A stretch of DNA of 64,000 bases, taken from Pseudomonas fluorescens. Its GTDB lineage: Bacteria > Pseudomonadota > Gammaproteobacteria > Pseudomonadales > Pseudomonadaceae. The position numbers and the translations under genes are program-made. The notes beneath the pieces were generated by a model, which was not told the origin of the DNA, did no database searches, and saw only the letters and a list, made by a program, of their open reading frames with translations. Positions 8,647-18,739 of this stretch are shown here, in pieces. The stretch spans positions 1,612,001 to 1,676,000 of the forward strand of contig NZ_CP012831.1 in the NCBI RefSeq assembly GCF_001307275.1, read 5' to 3'. Within the stretch, counting starts at the first letter, position 1. Each line of letters begins with the position of its first letter.

Positions 8647-10389
8647 TCAGGCCTTGGCCGGCTCCAACGCCATCTCCACCACCTCAGGCCGCTTGAGCAG
8701 CGCGTACGCCACCGCCGTCAGCAGGCTCCCCGCCACGATCGCCAGCAAGTACAACAACGCATGGTTGATGGCGTTGGGGATCAGCATCACGAACAGGCCG
8801 CCGTGGGGGGCCATGAGCTTGCAGCCGAAGTACATCGACAGCGCACCGGTCAGCGCACCGCCGGCGATACTCGCCGGGATCACCCGCAGCGGATCCTTGG
8901 CCGCGAACGGGATCGCGCCTTCGGAGATGAAGCACAGTCCCAGCACCAGTGCCGCTTTACCGGCCTCGCGCTCGGTCTGGGCAAATTTGCGCCGGGCGAT
9001 GAACGTGGCGATGCCCAGGCCAATGGGCGGCACCATGCCGGCAGCCATGGCCGCGGCCATCGGTGCATAACTCTGCGAAGCCAGCAGCCCCACCGAAAAC
9101 GCATAGGCGGCCTTGTTGATCGGTCCGCCGAGGTCGACGCACATCATCGCCCCCAGCAGCACCCCCAACAGGATCGCGTTGGTGGTGCCCATGCTGTCGA
9201 GGAAGTGGGTCAAGGCTTCGAGCATGCCCGCCACCGGTTTGCCGACGATGTAGATCATCACCAGGCCGGTGAACAGGCTCGCCAGCAGCGGGATGATCAG
9301 GATCGGCTTGAGCGCTTCCAGGCTCTGGGGCAAACGCGCGTAGCGGCTGATCGCCTTGGCCGCGTAACCGGCCAGGAAACCGGCGATGATCCCGCCAATG
9401 AAACCGGCGCCCAGGGTACTCGCCAGCATCCCGCCGATCATGCCGGGCGCCAGGCCTGGCCGGTCGGCGATGGAATAGGCGATGTAGCCGGCCAGCAACG
9501 GCACCATCAACTTGAACGCGGTCTCGCCGCCGATCTGCATCAGCGCGGCCGCCAGGGTTCCAGGCTCCTTGAAGGCCTCGATGCCGAACACGAACGACAA
9601 GGCGATCATCAAACCACCGGCCACCACCATCGGCAGCATGAACGACACGCCCGTCAGCAGGTGCTTGTAGGCGCCGGTCTTCTCCGACTTGGCCGGGGCG
9701 CTCGCGCCGCTCGACGCACTTTCCTGGCGAGCTTCGACCAGCGCTTTGTTCAGCGTCGCTTCGGCCTGTTTCAAGGCGATGCCCGTGCCGCAACGGTAGA
9801 TCTTCTTGCCGGCAAACCGCTCGGTGGCGACTTCAATGTCGGTCGCCAGCAGCACCACGTCCGCTTCGGCGATGGCCTCGGCGCTCAACGGGTTGCGCGC
9901 CCCCACCGAACCCTGGGTTTCCACTTGCAGGTCATAGCCAAGCTTCGTCGCCGCCTGCTGCAAGGCCTCGGCGGCCATGAAGGTATGGGCAACGCCTGTT
10001 GGGCATGCGGTGATGGCGACCAGCCGCGGGGCACGCTCGGCCGACGCCGCCGGCACTTGCGCGGACGCGTCTGCCTCGCCCAGAACCTCAGCCTCTACGG
10101 CGCCACGACGCAGCACCGCATCAACGTCCTGGAGGGCCAGGGCCGGTGTGCTGCGGAACACCCGCTTGCCGACGAACCGCGACAGGTCCACCGGGCCGCT
10201 GGCGACCAGCAACACCCACTCCGCCGCTTCAAGAGTCGCCGCCGACAACTGGCGTTCCGGATGGGCCGCGTCATGGACCTCGACGCTGGTGCTCCAACCC
10301 TGGCGCTGCGCCGCGGCGTCCAGCAGGCGGGCGCACAACACACTGGTAACCATGCCGTTCGGGCAGGCCGTCACAATGGCTAGTTTCAT
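8647..10389 (-). CDS. fruA: PTS fructose transporter subunit EIIB'BC
   Basis: 580 residues, the normal FruA length. The N-terminal EIIB' copy (VTACPNGMVTSVLCA) is followed by the true EIIB domain whose phosphocysteine is in ITACPTGVAHTFMAAEAL, a linker rich in Ala/Ser/Lys (about 215-235), then the EIIC membrane domain with about nine hydrophobic segments (LTGVSFMLPMVVAGGLMIAL onward, GLAPGMIGGMLAS, CVDLGGPINKAAYAF). It imports fructose and phosphorylates it to fructose-1-phosphate. It follows fruK by 14 bases and is the last gene of fruBKA, controlled by the FruR operator upstream of fruB. Confidence 0.96.
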   Translation of the reverse strand: MKLAIVTACPNGMVTSVLCARLLDAAAQRQGWSTSVEVHDAAHPERQLSAATLEAAEWVLLVASGPVDLSRFVGKRVFRSTPALALQDVDAVLRRGAVEAEVLGEADASAQVPAASAERAPRLVAITACPTGVAHTFMAAEALQQAATKLGYDLQVETQGSVGARNPLSAEAIAEADVVLLATDIEVATERFAGKKIYRCGTGIALKQAEATLNKALVEARQESASSGASAPAKSEKTGAYKHLLTGVSFMLPMVVAGGLMIALSFVFGIEAFKEPGTLAAALMQIGGETAFKLMVPLLAGYIAYSIADRPGLAPGMIGGMLASTLGAGFIGGIIAGFLAGYAAKAISRYARLPQSLEALKPILIIPLLASLFTGLVMIYIVGKPVAGMLEALTHFLDSMGTTNAILLGVLLGAMMCVDLGGPINKAAYAFSVGLLASQSYAPMAAAMAAGMVPPIGLGIATFIARRKFAQTEREAGKAALVLGLCFISEGAIPFAAKDPLRVIPASIAGGALTGALSMYFGCKLMAPHGGLFVMLIPNAINHALLYLLAIVAGSLLTAVAYALLKRPEVVEMALEPAKA

Positions 10390-10403
10390 TCTTGCGAACC
10401 CTC

Positions 10404-11345
10404 TTATTGTTCTGTCAGGGGGCGCACGCGCACGCCCTGTTCAAGCGACGCCAGCAACGCGGTGTCGTGGATGCCAAAACCGATCTGCGTGACCGCCATG
10501 GCGGCGATGGCCGTGGCAGTGCGCAGTGTCTGTTCCGGGGTGTCGGCGCTGAGCAGGCCATGGAGCATGCCCGCCAGCAGCGAGTCCCCGGCCCCGACGG
10601 TGCTGGCGACGCTGACCTTGGGCGGCGAGGCATGCAGCGCCGCACCGACACTGAACCAGTTCACGCCATCGGCACCGTGGGAAATCACCACATGCTCGAT
10701 ACCCTGGGCATGCAGGCGCTGCGCCGCTTGCGCCTGAGCCGTTTCGCTCACCACCTCGCACCCCAGCGCATCGGCCAGTTCTTCGGTGTTCGGCTTGATC
10801 AGCCACGGCCCCGCCGCCAGGGCAACGCGCAAGGCTTCGCCACTGGTGTCGAGGGCCACGTTAAGACCGAGTGCCTTCATGCGTGCGATCAATGCCTGCA
10901 ACCACTGCGGGCTGACGCCCCGGGGCAAGCTGCCCGCCACCACGACCACGTCGTGGCCGGGGGCGATCTGCTCCAATCGCGCCAGCAAGGCCTGCTGTGC
11001 GGCGGCATCGACCATCGGGCCCGGCCCGTTGAGGTCAGTGATGCGACCGTCCTGCTCGGCCAGCTTGATATTGCTGCGGGTCTCGCCGGGGACACGGATA
11101 AAGGCGTCGACAAAACCCCGTTGGGCGAACAGCGTCTCGAACACCTGGGCATTGTCTTCACCCAGAAAGCCACTGACCGTCAGCGTATGACCCAGATCGG
11201 CCAACACCTGGGCCACGTTCACGCCCTTGCCTGCGGCGTGGGCATGCATGGCGTCGCTGCGGTTGACCTGGCCCGGCTCCAGGCGCGCCAACTCTACCGT
11301 GAGGTCGAGCGCCGGGTTGAGGGTCAGGGTTAGAATCTTCGCCAT
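10404..11345 (-). CDS. fruK: 1-phosphofructokinase
   Basis: 313 residues of the PfkB sugar-kinase family. It converts fructose-1-phosphate from the PTS to fructose-1,6-bisphosphate with ATP in the cytoplasm. Visible are the substrate glycine motif (AAGKGVNVAQVLADLG), the inner VVVAGSLPRG, and the PfkB signature with catalytic aspartate TVGAGDSLLAGML. The ATG at 11345 shares one base with the fruB stop (TAATG), so it is translationally coupled to fruB. FruR effector chemistry (F1P) places this enzyme as the drain of the inducer. Confidence 0.96.
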   Translation of the reverse strand: MAKILTLTLNPALDLTVELARLEPGQVNRSDAMHAHAAGKGVNVAQVLADLGHTLTVSGFLGEDNAQVFETLFAQRGFVDAFIRVPGETRSNIKLAEQDGRITDLNGPGPMVDAAAQQALLARLEQIAPGHDVVVVAGSLPRGVSPQWLQALIARMKALGLNVALDTSGEALRVALAAGPWLIKPNTEELADALGCEVVSETAQAQAAQRLHAQGIEHVVISHGADGVNWFSVGAALHASPPKVSVASTVGAGDSLLAGMLHGLLSADTPEQTLRTATAIAAMAVTQIGFGIHDTALLASLEQGVRVRPLTEQ

Positions 11346-14209
11346 TACAGCGCCTCCACTAATGCGCGCACGTCATCGGCGCTGCCCACGGCCAAGGCCG
11401 CTTGGGCCAGGGTTTGTACTTGCGCCAGGCTCAGTTCGCGAACCCGCGCCTTGACCTCGGCAATGCTACGGGCCGAGACACTCAGCTCGTCCACGCCCAG
11501 GCCCACCAGCACCGGCACCGCCAGCGGATCGGCCGCCAATTCGCCACACACACCGACCCATTTGCCATGGGCATGGGCGGCGCGCACGGTGATGTCGATC
11601 AGTTGCAGCACCGCCGGGTGCAAGCCATCGGCCTGGGCCGAAAGGGTCGGATGCCCCCGGTCGATGGCCAGGGTGTATTGCGTCAGGTCATTGGTGCCGA
11701 CGCTGAAGAAGTCGACTTCCTTGGCCAGCACGGGCGCGAGCAACGCGGCGGACGGCACTTCGATCATGATCCCCAGTTGCAGGTCCGCCACCGGGATTTC
11801 CAGGCGCAGACGCTCGGTCATGGCCCGGGCCTGGCGCCACTCATCGACGCTGCCCACCATCGGGAACATGATCCGCAGTGGACGGCTGTCCGCCGAGCGC
11901 AGCAAGGCCCGCAATTGCGCTTCCATGACTTGCGGGCGCTGCAAAGTCAGGCGAATGCCCCGCACGCCGAGGAACGGGTTTTCTTCTTTCGCGATCGGCC
12001 AGTACGGCAGCGGCTTGTCGCCGCCCACATCGAGGGTACGCACCACCAGCGGCCGCCCGGCCAGGCCATCGAGCACCTTGCGGTATTCGGCTTCCTGGGT
12101 CGCTTCGTCCGGCGCCTGGCTGTGGGCCATGAAAATCAGTTCGGTGCGCAACAGGCCAATGCCTTCGGCGCCCTGCTCCACCGCGCTGGCGACGCCGGCG
12201 CTTTCACCAATATTGGCGAACACTTCCACGGCATGCCCGTCACGGGTCAGCGCCGGTTCGTGGCGCTGCTCGGCCGCGACCTTGAGACGCTGTTCGCGGG
12301 TATCGCGCTCTTCCTTGGCGCGCTGCAACGTAGCGGCGTCAGGGTCGACGTGCAGGCGACCGCGCTGGCCATCCAGCAGCAAGGACGTACCCGGCGCCAG
12401 CAACAATACCGCCGCACCAGCGCCCACCAGCGCCGGAATGCCCAGGGCGCGGGCGACGATGGCGCTGTGGGCGGTGGCGCCGCCACGGGCGGTGAGAATC
12501 CCCGCCACACGGGTCGGGTCCAGGCGGGCCACGTCGGACGGGCCGACTTCGTCCATCACCAGGATGTAGGGTTGATCGGGCTCGTTAGGGGTTTCGACGC
12601 CACACAGTTGCGCCAGCACCCGACGGCCGACGTCTCGCAGATCGGCGGCCCGTTCGGCCAGCAAGGCATCCTGCAAGGCTTCCTGCTCTTTGGCGGCGGC
12701 TTCGATCACCCCCATCCACGCCGCTTGCGCACTCTCGCCCAGCTTCAAGCGGGTATCGACTTCGTCGGTCAGTTCCGGGTCGTCGAGCATTTCCTGGTGG
12801 GTGATGAAGATTTCGCGGATGGCCTTGGCCTTGGCGCGTTCGATCAGGCCTTGGATATCACTGCGCACCTGGTTCAAGGCGTTCTGCAGGCGCTCGCGCT
12901 CGATGGCCGCCGATTCACCGCGCAGCGGATAGTCGATGGCCTGCAATACCTGGATGTGAGCCGGGCCGATGGCGATGCCCGGGGCGGCGGCGACGGCCTG
13001 GATCAGGCTGCCGGATTCGGGCGCCAGCATGACGGTCGCGACCTCGGCCATCACGGTTTCCCGTGGTGCACTCGGTGGCGGCAGCGGTTCGACCTCTTCG
13101 CCCAGGCCTTCTTCGATGGCGGCCAGCAGTGCCGGCAACGCGTCGTTGGCAATGCTCGGTTCGGCGATGAACTCCAAGACCTGGCCGCGACGGGCGCCCA
13201 GGCTCAGCAGTTTGCTCAAGCTCTTGGCCGACACGGCGCTGTCCTGGCCGTCGACAATGCGCACACGGATTTCGCCGTCGAAGCTTTTCGCCAACTGGGC
13301 GAGGATCTTCGCCGGGCGTGCATGCAGGCCATGGGCGTTGGCCAGGCCGATGCGCGCGCTGGGCCAGTCGGCGGGCAATTCGCCGCCGAGCACTTCCAAC
13401 ACCTTGCGGCTGCTGGTGGCGCGGCCCAATTCGTGGCCGCGGCCCTCGATCAGCAAGGCACAGAGCCTTTCCAGCAAGGCCTGGTGGGCCTCGCCGAGGC
13501 TGGCGAGGCAGAACAGTCCGCTCAGCGGTTGGCCCAGGTAACGGATGGGTTTGTCCGGGGTGACGAACGCCAGGCCCGGGCGCTTGACGGTCTGCTCGCT
13601 GTGCAACCACCACAAGCCATCGCCCAGGGGCAGCGCATCGACTTGCTGCAACACACCGGCAAAGCCGTTGCTCACGCAGTCGGCCTGGCGCAACAGGCGG
13701 GCGCCACGCCATACCAACTCTTCAAAATCGTCAGCCGACACACCGAGGCCGATCATCTGGGCATCCAGGGCCAGTTCCTGCGGCGCGCCTTGCAGCAGCT
13801 TCAGCAGCGCTTCGGCAGAACCGGCGCGGCGCAAGGCCTGGCCCAGGTCCGTCTCGCCGAGGGCGCGGGTCAGCAGTTGCAGCAGGCGCAGGTGTTCGTC
13901 GGACTTGGCGGCGATGCCGATGGCCAGGTAGACAATCTGACCATCGCCCCAGTCCACGCCTTCGGGGAATTGCAGCAGGCGCACGCCGGTGGAGTAGACC
14001 AGGTCGCGGGTCTGCGGGGTGCCGTGGGGGATGGCAATACCTTGGCCAAGAAAGGTCGAACCCTGGGCTTCACGGGCCTGCAAGCCAGCGAGGTAACCCT
14101 CGGCTACCAGGCCATCGGCCACCAGTTTGTCGGCGAGCAGTTGCAGTGCAGCGTCTTTATCCACAGCCGTCTGCGCCATGGATATCTGCTCTAGAGTGAG
14201 CTCGAGCAT
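11345..14209 (-). CDS. fruB: Fructose-specific PTS multiphosphoryl transfer protein (EIIA-HPr-EI)
   Basis: 954 residues from the ATG at 14209, which has an AAGGAG site; a start 34 codons further up crosses the leader palindrome and lacks a ribosome site. Order of domains: EIIA-Fru (1-145, active His62 in GIAIPHGTPQ), a spacer domain, HPr (about 285-375, His296 in GLHARPA), and enzyme I (about 400-950, active His581 in GGATAHSAI, PEP-binding region DLTQYTLAIDRGHP). The protein moves phosphate from PEP through its own EI, HPr and EIIA to FruA, making fructose uptake self-contained. Typical of pseudomonads, where fructose is the main PTS sugar. First gene of fruBKA. Confidence 0.96.
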   Translation of the reverse strand: MLELTLEQISMAQTAVDKDAALQLLADKLVADGLVAEGYLAGLQAREAQGSTFLGQGIAIPHGTPQTRDLVYSTGVRLLQFPEGVDWGDGQIVYLAIGIAAKSDEHLRLLQLLTRALGETDLGQALRRAGSAEALLKLLQGAPQELALDAQMIGLGVSADDFEELVWRGARLLRQADCVSNGFAGVLQQVDALPLGDGLWWLHSEQTVKRPGLAFVTPDKPIRYLGQPLSGLFCLASLGEAHQALLERLCALLIEGRGHELGRATSSRKVLEVLGGELPADWPSARIGLANAHGLHARPAKILAQLAKSFDGEIRVRIVDGQDSAVSAKSLSKLLSLGARRGQVLEFIAEPSIANDALPALLAAIEEGLGEEVEPLPPPSAPRETVMAEVATVMLAPESGSLIQAVAAAPGIAIGPAHIQVLQAIDYPLRGESAAIERERLQNALNQVRSDIQGLIERAKAKAIREIFITHQEMLDDPELTDEVDTRLKLGESAQAAWMGVIEAAAKEQEALQDALLAERAADLRDVGRRVLAQLCGVETPNEPDQPYILVMDEVGPSDVARLDPTRVAGILTARGGATAHSAIVARALGIPALVGAGAAVLLLAPGTSLLLDGQRGRLHVDPDAATLQRAKEERDTREQRLKVAAEQRHEPALTRDGHAVEVFANIGESAGVASAVEQGAEGIGLLRTELIFMAHSQAPDEATQEAEYRKVLDGLAGRPLVVRTLDVGGDKPLPYWPIAKEENPFLGVRGIRLTLQRPQVMEAQLRALLRSADSRPLRIMFPMVGSVDEWRQARAMTERLRLEIPVADLQLGIMIEVPSAALLAPVLAKEVDFFSVGTNDLTQYTLAIDRGHPTLSAQADGLHPAVLQLIDITVRAAHAHGKWVGVCGELAADPLAVPVLVGLGVDELSVSARSIAEVKARVRELSLAQVQTLAQAALAVGSADDVRALVEAL

Positions 14210-14282
14210 GCTTTCTCCTTTTTGGCGTCCGGTTGGCGCCAGGTATTGTTTTGAATGAATCAGCTTAGCGTTACAGGACGGC

Positions 14283-14313
14283 TTTTGGCGGTATCGCGGC
14301 AGCACCGCCAAAA
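14283..14313. repeat. Perfect 10-bp inverted repeat in the fruB leader
   Basis: TTTTGGCGGT (14283-14292) and ACCGCCAAAA (14304-14313) are exact complements around an 11-base loop. It lies between the FruR operator and fruB. There is no T-run next to the stem on either strand, so it is not an ordinary terminator. It could be a leader hairpin or a binding site for a second regulator. Confidence 0.85.
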
Positions 14314-14341
14314 ATCCTGCTAGCCTTGAAAATACGCTTGC

Positions 14342-14353
14342 TGAAACGTTTAA
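14342..14353. promoter_or_regulatory. FruR (Cra) operator
   Basis: TGAAACGTTTAA is the exact complement of the operator TTAAACGTTTCA described for P. putida FruR. It lies in the divergent fruB-fruR gap, about 130 bases from fruB and 145 from fruR. Occupancy would repress fruBKA until fructose-1-phosphate releases FruR. Confidence 0.85.
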
Positions 14354-14436
14354 TCTAGAAAGATTGGCACGTTACTCGATAATCTCTCATCGTTGAAGTG
14401 CAACTTGTCGTAAGCGCTTGGGCGGTAACCGTCAGC

Positions 14437-14464
14437 TTGAATCGGGTAGGATGGCCCTTATCCT
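14437..14464 (+). promoter_or_regulatory. Candidate fruR promoter
   Basis: TTGAAT at 14437-14442 and TATCCT at 14459-14464, separated by 16 bases, followed about 34 bases later by the TTG start. Moderate match only. Confidence 0.3.
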
Positions 14465-14497
14465 CGGGGCTAACTCGAAAAAACAAGGAAAACCGGG

Positions 14498-15493
14498 TTG
14501 AAACTCAGTGATATTGCTCAATTGGCCGGTGTGTCTGTAACCACCGCCAGCTATGTCATCAATGGCAAGGCCGAACAGCAACGCATCAGCAGCGCCACCG
14601 TCGAACGGGTGCGGGCGGTGGTCGAGGAACACGGCTTCACGCCCAACCCCCAGGCCGCCGGGCTGCGCAGCCGGCACACCCGCACCCTGGGCTTCATCCT
14701 GCCAGACCTGGAAAACCCCAGTTACGCACGCATCGCCAAGTTGCTGGAACAAGGCGCACGGGCACGGGGCTATCAGTTGCTGATCGCCAGCTCCGACGAT
14801 GCACCCGACAGTGAGCGGCAACTGTTGCAACTGTTCCGCGCCCGGCGCTGCGATGCGCTGATCGTCGCCAGCTGCCTGCCGGCCGGCGACGACAGCTACC
14901 AGCAGTTGCAGGCCAAGGGCATACCGATCATCGCCATCGACCGGGTGATGGAACCGGCGCATTTCTGCTCGGTAATCAGCGACGACCGCCAGGCCAGCCT
15001 GCACCTGACGCGCAGCCTGCTGGAGACCCACCCTCGGCAAATCGCCTTGATCGGCGCCCGTCCCGAATTGAGCATCAGCCAGGAACGGGCCGCAGGTTTT
15101 CGCGAAGCCTTGGCCGGGTTCGAGGGCCAGGTGTTGATCGAGCATGGCGAGTCGTTCAGCCGTGAATGCGGCCGGCAGTTGATGGATGAAATGCTCGCGC
15201 GCCTGGGGCATCTGCCTGATGCATTGATCACGACGTCCTATGTGCTGCTGCAAGGGGTGTTCGACGCCCTGCATGATTTCCCGCTCAAGTCGCGGCCATT
15301 ACGCCTGGGCACGTTTGGTGACACGCAGTTGCTGGATTTCCTGCCGCTGCCGGTCAATGCCATGTCCCAACAACATCAGTTGATCGCCGACAAGGCCCTG
15401 GAACTGGCCCTGGCGGCCATCGAAAACGATGACTACCAGCCTGGCGTGCAGGCCATCGCGCGGACGTTCAAGCAGCGGATCCACCAGGGCTGA
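14498..15493 (+). CDS. fruR: Fructose operon repressor FruR (Cra-like, LacI family)
   Basis: 331 residues. The start codon is TTG at 14498, with AAGGAA about 7 bases upstream; no ATG gives the conserved LacI N terminus. The helix-turn-helix is MKLSDIAQLAGVSVTTASYV followed by INGKA and the hinge region, and the effector-binding core shows TLGFILPDLENPSYARIAKL and the RGYQLLIASSDD type 1 periplasmic-like fold. It represses fruBKA, encoded divergently, through the operator at 14342-14353; fructose-1-phosphate is the inducer known for the P. putida protein. tatD follows after 20 bases in the same direction and may be cotranscribed. Confidence 0.94.
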   Translation: MKLSDIAQLAGVSVTTASYVINGKAEQQRISSATVERVRAVVEEHGFTPNPQAAGLRSRHTRTLGFILPDLENPSYARIAKLLEQGARARGYQLLIASSDDAPDSERQLLQLFRARRCDALIVASCLPAGDDSYQQLQAKGIPIIAIDRVMEPAHFCSVISDDRQASLHLTRSLLETHPRQIALIGARPELSISQERAAGFREALAGFEGQVLIEHGESFSRECGRQLMDEMLARLGHLPDALITTSYVLLQGVFDALHDFPLKSRPLRLGTFGDTQLLDFLPLPVNAMSQQHQLIADKALELALAAIENDDYQPGVQAIARTFKQRIHQG

Positions 15494-15513
15494 CGTTTTC
15501 TCAGGATTGATGC

Positions 15514-16290
15514 ATGGAGTTGATCGACACCCACACCCACCTGGACTTCCCGGACTTTGACGCGGACCGCCCGGCGCTGCTGGCCGAAAGCCGCGCCTTG
15601 GGCGTGCGGCAAATGGTGGTGCTGGGCGTGTACCGGGACAACTGGCAGCGGGTCTGGGACCTGGTGCAAAGCGACCCGGACCTGCATGCCGCCCTGGGCC
15701 TGCACCCGGTGTACCTCGACCAGCATCGACCCGACGACGTGGCGTTGTTGCGCGACTGGCTGAGCCGCCTGGCCGGGCACCGGCAATTGTGTGCAGTGGG
15801 CGAGATCGGCCTGGACTATTACATCGAGACCCTGGACCGTGACCGCCAGCAAGCGCTGTTCGAAACGCAGTTGGAACTGGCCGTGGAGTTCGAACTGCCG
15901 GCACTGATCCACGTGCGCCGCAGCCATGCCGCCGTGATCGCGACCCTCAAGCGCATCAGCCCCACCCGGGCGGGGATCATCCATGCCTTCGCCGGCAGTT
16001 TTGAAGAGGCCCGCGAATACCTCAAGCTCGGCTTCAAACTCGGCCTCGGCGGTGCGGCGACCTGGCCTCAGGCCCTGCGCATGCACCGGGTGCTGGCGAA
16101 ACTGCCGCTGGATGCGGTGGTGCTGGAAACCGACTCACCGGACATGGCCCCGGCGATGTTCCCGGGGCAGCGCAACAGCCCGGCGCACTTGCCGGCGATT
16201 TGCGAGGCACTGGCCGGGATCATGGCGGTGACGCCCGAGCGACTGGCCGAGGCCAGCACCGCCAACGCCCGCGATTTGTTCAACTGGTAA
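15514..16290 (+). CDS. TatD-family metal-dependent hydrolase (putative DNase)
   Basis: 258 residues, typical for the TatD family. The metal ligands are visible: DTHTHLDF near the N terminus, GEIGLDYY, LIHVRRSH, HAFAGSFEEA and LETDSPDMAP. TatD-type enzymes are cytoplasmic 3'-5' exonucleases or related hydrolases acting on damaged DNA; the precise substrate of this paralogue is unknown. It lies 20 bases after fruR, an association seen in pseudomonads, and ends at a REPIN where it meets the convergent chemoreceptor gene. Confidence 0.9.
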   Translation: MELIDTHTHLDFPDFDADRPALLAESRALGVRQMVVLGVYRDNWQRVWDLVQSDPDLHAALGLHPVYLDQHRPDDVALLRDWLSRLAGHRQLCAVGEIGLDYYIETLDRDRQQALFETQLELAVEFELPALIHVRRSHAAVIATLKRISPTRAGIIHAFAGSFEEAREYLKLGFKLGLGGAATWPQALRMHRVLAKLPLDAVVLETDSPDMAPAMFPGQRNSPAHLPAICEALAGIMAVTPERLAEASTANARDLFNW

Positions 16291-16296
16291 AAACCC

Positions 16297-16386
16297 TGTG
16301 GGAGCGAGCTTGCTCGCGATAGCGGTGTATCAGTCGAAAAACAGCTTGCCTGACACTCCGCTATCGCGAGCAAGCTCGCTCCCACA
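16297..16386. repeat. REPIN 5
   Basis: Paired REP between two convergent genes (tatD-family and chemoreceptor). It begins 7 bases after one stop and ends 6 bases before the other, so it is the whole intergenic space. Confidence 0.95.
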
Positions 16387-16391
16387 ATGGT

Positions 16392-18422
16392 CTACACCCG
16401 AAACGCATTGATCAGTTGCTTGAGCTGCACCACCTGGGCAGACAGCTCACGGCTGGCGTTTTCGGTCTGGTGCGCGCCTTCGGCCGTGCGTTCGCCGGCG
16501 CGGTTGATCTCGACGATGTTCTGGTCGATGTCATGGGCCACGGCCGTCTGCTGCTCCACGGCGGCGGCGATCTGCTGGTTCTGGTCGACGATCATGCCGA
16601 CCGCACCGAGGATATTTTCCAGGGCCTGTTGGACCTGTTCCGATTGACCGACCGTGCCGCTGGCCATCTCATGACTGGTGCCCATCGCCTTGACGGCGGC
16701 ACCAACACCGCCGTGCAGGCGGGTGATCATCGCTTCGATTTCTTCGGTCGATTGCTGGGTCCGCTTGGCCAGGGTCCGCACTTCATCGGCCACCACCGCA
16801 AACCCCCGACCCTGTTCACCGGCACGGGCGGCTTCGATGGCGGCATTGAGGGCCAGCAGATTGGTCTGCTCGGCGATGCTCTTGATCACATCCAGCACGC
16901 GGCTGATGGCCTGGCTGTCGGTCGCCAGTTGGTTGATCACCTGCACCGACTGATCGATCTCACTGGCCAAGCGGGCGATGCTGCCCTGCTGCGACTCCAC
17001 CAGCCCGCGCCCGCTGAGGGTCTCGTCGTTCACGCTGTGGGCACTGCTCACGGCAGCGGCGGCACTGCGAGCCACTTCCTGGGCCGTGGCCGACATCTGG
17101 TTCATCGCCGTGGCCACCAGTTCGATCTGGCTGCGCTGGCCGGCGACGGCCTGGTTGCTCTGGGCCGATACCGTTTCCACCTGCCCGGCCTGGCGTTCGA
17201 CTTCCGCGACGGTGCGGCCGACCTGTTCGATCAGGTCATGGATCTTCGCCACCGTACCGTTGAACACTTCACCCAATTCGCCCAGTTCATCCTTGCTGCG
17301 CGCCACGAAATTGACCGTCATGTCCCCCGCCGCCACTTTGTCCATCATCTGGCCCAAGTGCTGGAGGGTGGTGCGGGTCGACGCGTAGAAGCCGGCGTAC
17401 AGGTAAAAAATCAACAGGAACACCGCCACCAGCGCCACGGCTTGCAGCACCATATGGCTACGATTCTGCTCAAGCCGCTGCTGCAACTGCACACCGAGAA
17501 AACCCTGGGTCGCTTCGTTCAGCCGATACGTCTGCTCCATCAGGCCGCTGACCTGCTCGAAGAACGCCGGCCACGGTGCATCGAGGGTGTCGGCCATCAC
17601 CACTTGCTCCTCGATCAGCTCCGACGCTTTCTTGAGGCTGCTCTTGCTACCGTCGGCCTGAGCGCCAAGGGTTTGCCCGGCGGCCACGCTGGAGCCGAGG
17701 GCGTCCTGCAGTTTCAGGTCGTACTCGCCCTGGAGCTTTTCGATCTGCGCCAGCAACTCGTCGAAGCGGGTGCTCGATGCCGAATTGAGAAACCCCAGCC
17801 CCAACGAGGACGCGCCCAGCGCCCGGCCATCGCCAAGGATCTGGGTGACCTTGGGGGTGGTACCGATGATCAGTTCGCTGAGTTGGCGGATGTCGCTCTG
17901 GTTGTCGCGGCTCAGCCCCGCCTGGCTGGCGATGATCTGGCTGAACATCTGGGCGCTGTTGAGCAACTTGCCGATCAGCGCACTTTTGCTCTGCAGGGAG
18001 TTTTCCGCCTGCTGGGCCTTGAAAGCAGCGATCATCTCATCGCGCTTGGCCTCGAAGGCACTGACCTGCTCGGGCTCGATGGCCATGGCGGTCATGCCTT
18101 GCAGGCGCGTGAGGACCTGTTGTTCCAGGCTGCCGATCTTCGCTTCGACATCACCAGCCTTGCCGGACTGGCCCAGGCTGGCGTTGATCTGCACCAGGTT
18201 GTTGAGGGTTTCCAGGTCCCGGCGCAGGGCCAGGCTGCTGCCCAGCAGGTCGAGGCTTTGCAGCTCCACTTGGGTGCCCTGGAATTCCCGATAGGAATCA
18301 CGCACCAGAAAGAAGTTGGTCACCAGCATGGGTAGCAGGAACAGCACGCTGATCAGGCTGAACTTCATGCCGAAGCTCAGGCGGTTCATCAGCGCGACGG
18401 CGGGCCAGAGCAAACTCTTCAC
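16392..18422 (-). CDS. Methyl-accepting chemotaxis protein
   Basis: 676 residues from a GTG at 18422, chosen because GGGAG sits 8 bases upstream; a longer frame to 18467 and an ATG at 18391 lack this. Transmembrane segment 1 is near residues 20-41 and segment 2 near 324-346 ([21 protein letters not shown]). Between them is a helical periplasmic sensor of about 280 residues with no domain I can name. A HAMP domain follows ([15 protein letters not shown]), then the methyl-accepting signalling helices with the hairpin tip [19 protein letters not shown]. It lacks a C-terminal NWETF-type pentapeptide, so it should depend on other receptors for CheR/CheB docking. Ligand unknown. Confidence 0.92.
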   Translation of the reverse strand: MKSLLWPAVALMNRLSFGMKFSLISVLFLLPMLVTNFFLVRDSYREFQGTQVELQSLDLLGSSLALRRDLETLNNLVQINASLGQSGKAGDVEAKIGSLEQQVLTRLQGMTAMAIEPEQVSAFEAKRDEMIAAFKAQQAENSLQSKSALIGKLLNSAQMFSQIIASQAGLSRDNQSDIRQLSELIIGTTPKVTQILGDGRALGASSLGLGFLNSASSTRFDELLAQIEKLQGEYDLKLQDALGSSVAAGQTLGAQADGSKSSLKKASELIEEQVVMADTLDAPWPAFFEQVSGLMEQTYRLNEATQGFLGVQLQQRLEQNRSHMVLQAVALVAVFLLIFYLYAGFYASTRTTLQHLGQMMDKVAAGDMTVNFVARSKDELGELGEVFNGTVAKIHDLIEQVGRTVAEVERQAGQVETVSAQSNQAVAGQRSQIELVATAMNQMSATAQEVARSAAAAVSSAHSVNDETLSGRGLVESQQGSIARLASEIDQSVQVINQLATDSQAISRVLDVIKSIAEQTNLLALNAAIEAARAGEQGRGFAVVADEVRTLAKRTQQSTEEIEAMITRLHGGVGAAVKAMGTSHEMASGTVGQSEQVQQALENILGAVGMIVDQNQQIAAAVEQQTAVAHDIDQNIVEINRAGERTAEGAHQTENASRELSAQVVQLKQLINAFRV

Positions 18423-18619
18423 AAGGAAGCCTCCCGGTAGTGTTCTTATTGTTATGAGCTCGCGCACGGAGACAGCAGAAAGCCACTATTCGGGCGCTGT
18501 CCCTGTATAGCCTAAATCGGCGGGGAGATTTGTAACTTAAGGTTAACGAGAAGGCCTGACACGGTTCAGCTGTGGTGAGGGGATTTATCTGTAGGAGCAG
18601 GGCTTTGTGGGCAAGGCTT

Positions 18620-18704
18620 TGTGGGAGCAAGGCTTGCCCGCGATAAGCGATGCGGTCTTTCCGAAATCACGGCGCCCGCATCGCGGGCAAGCCTTGCTCC
18701 CACA
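18620..18704. repeat. REPIN 6, variant family
   Basis: Paired arms TGTGGGAGCAAGGCTTGCCC and complement, with core GCAAGGCTTGCCCGCGAT instead of GCGAGCTTGCTCGCGAT. A partial extra half (TTTGTGGGCAAGGC) lies just left at 18605. This is the only member of this family in the window. Confidence 0.9.
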
Positions 18705-18739
18705 GAATCCCTCGCCACAAGGAAATGTGTTGGTTGTTC

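Noticed and set aside
11402..14194. 930-codon plus-strand frame opposite fruB
   Set aside because: Gln/His-rich antisense shadow of the certain PTS protein.
14210..14311. 34-codon N-terminal extension of fruB
   Set aside because: It runs through the palindrome and the ribosome site; the EIIA fold starts properly at the ATG at 14209.
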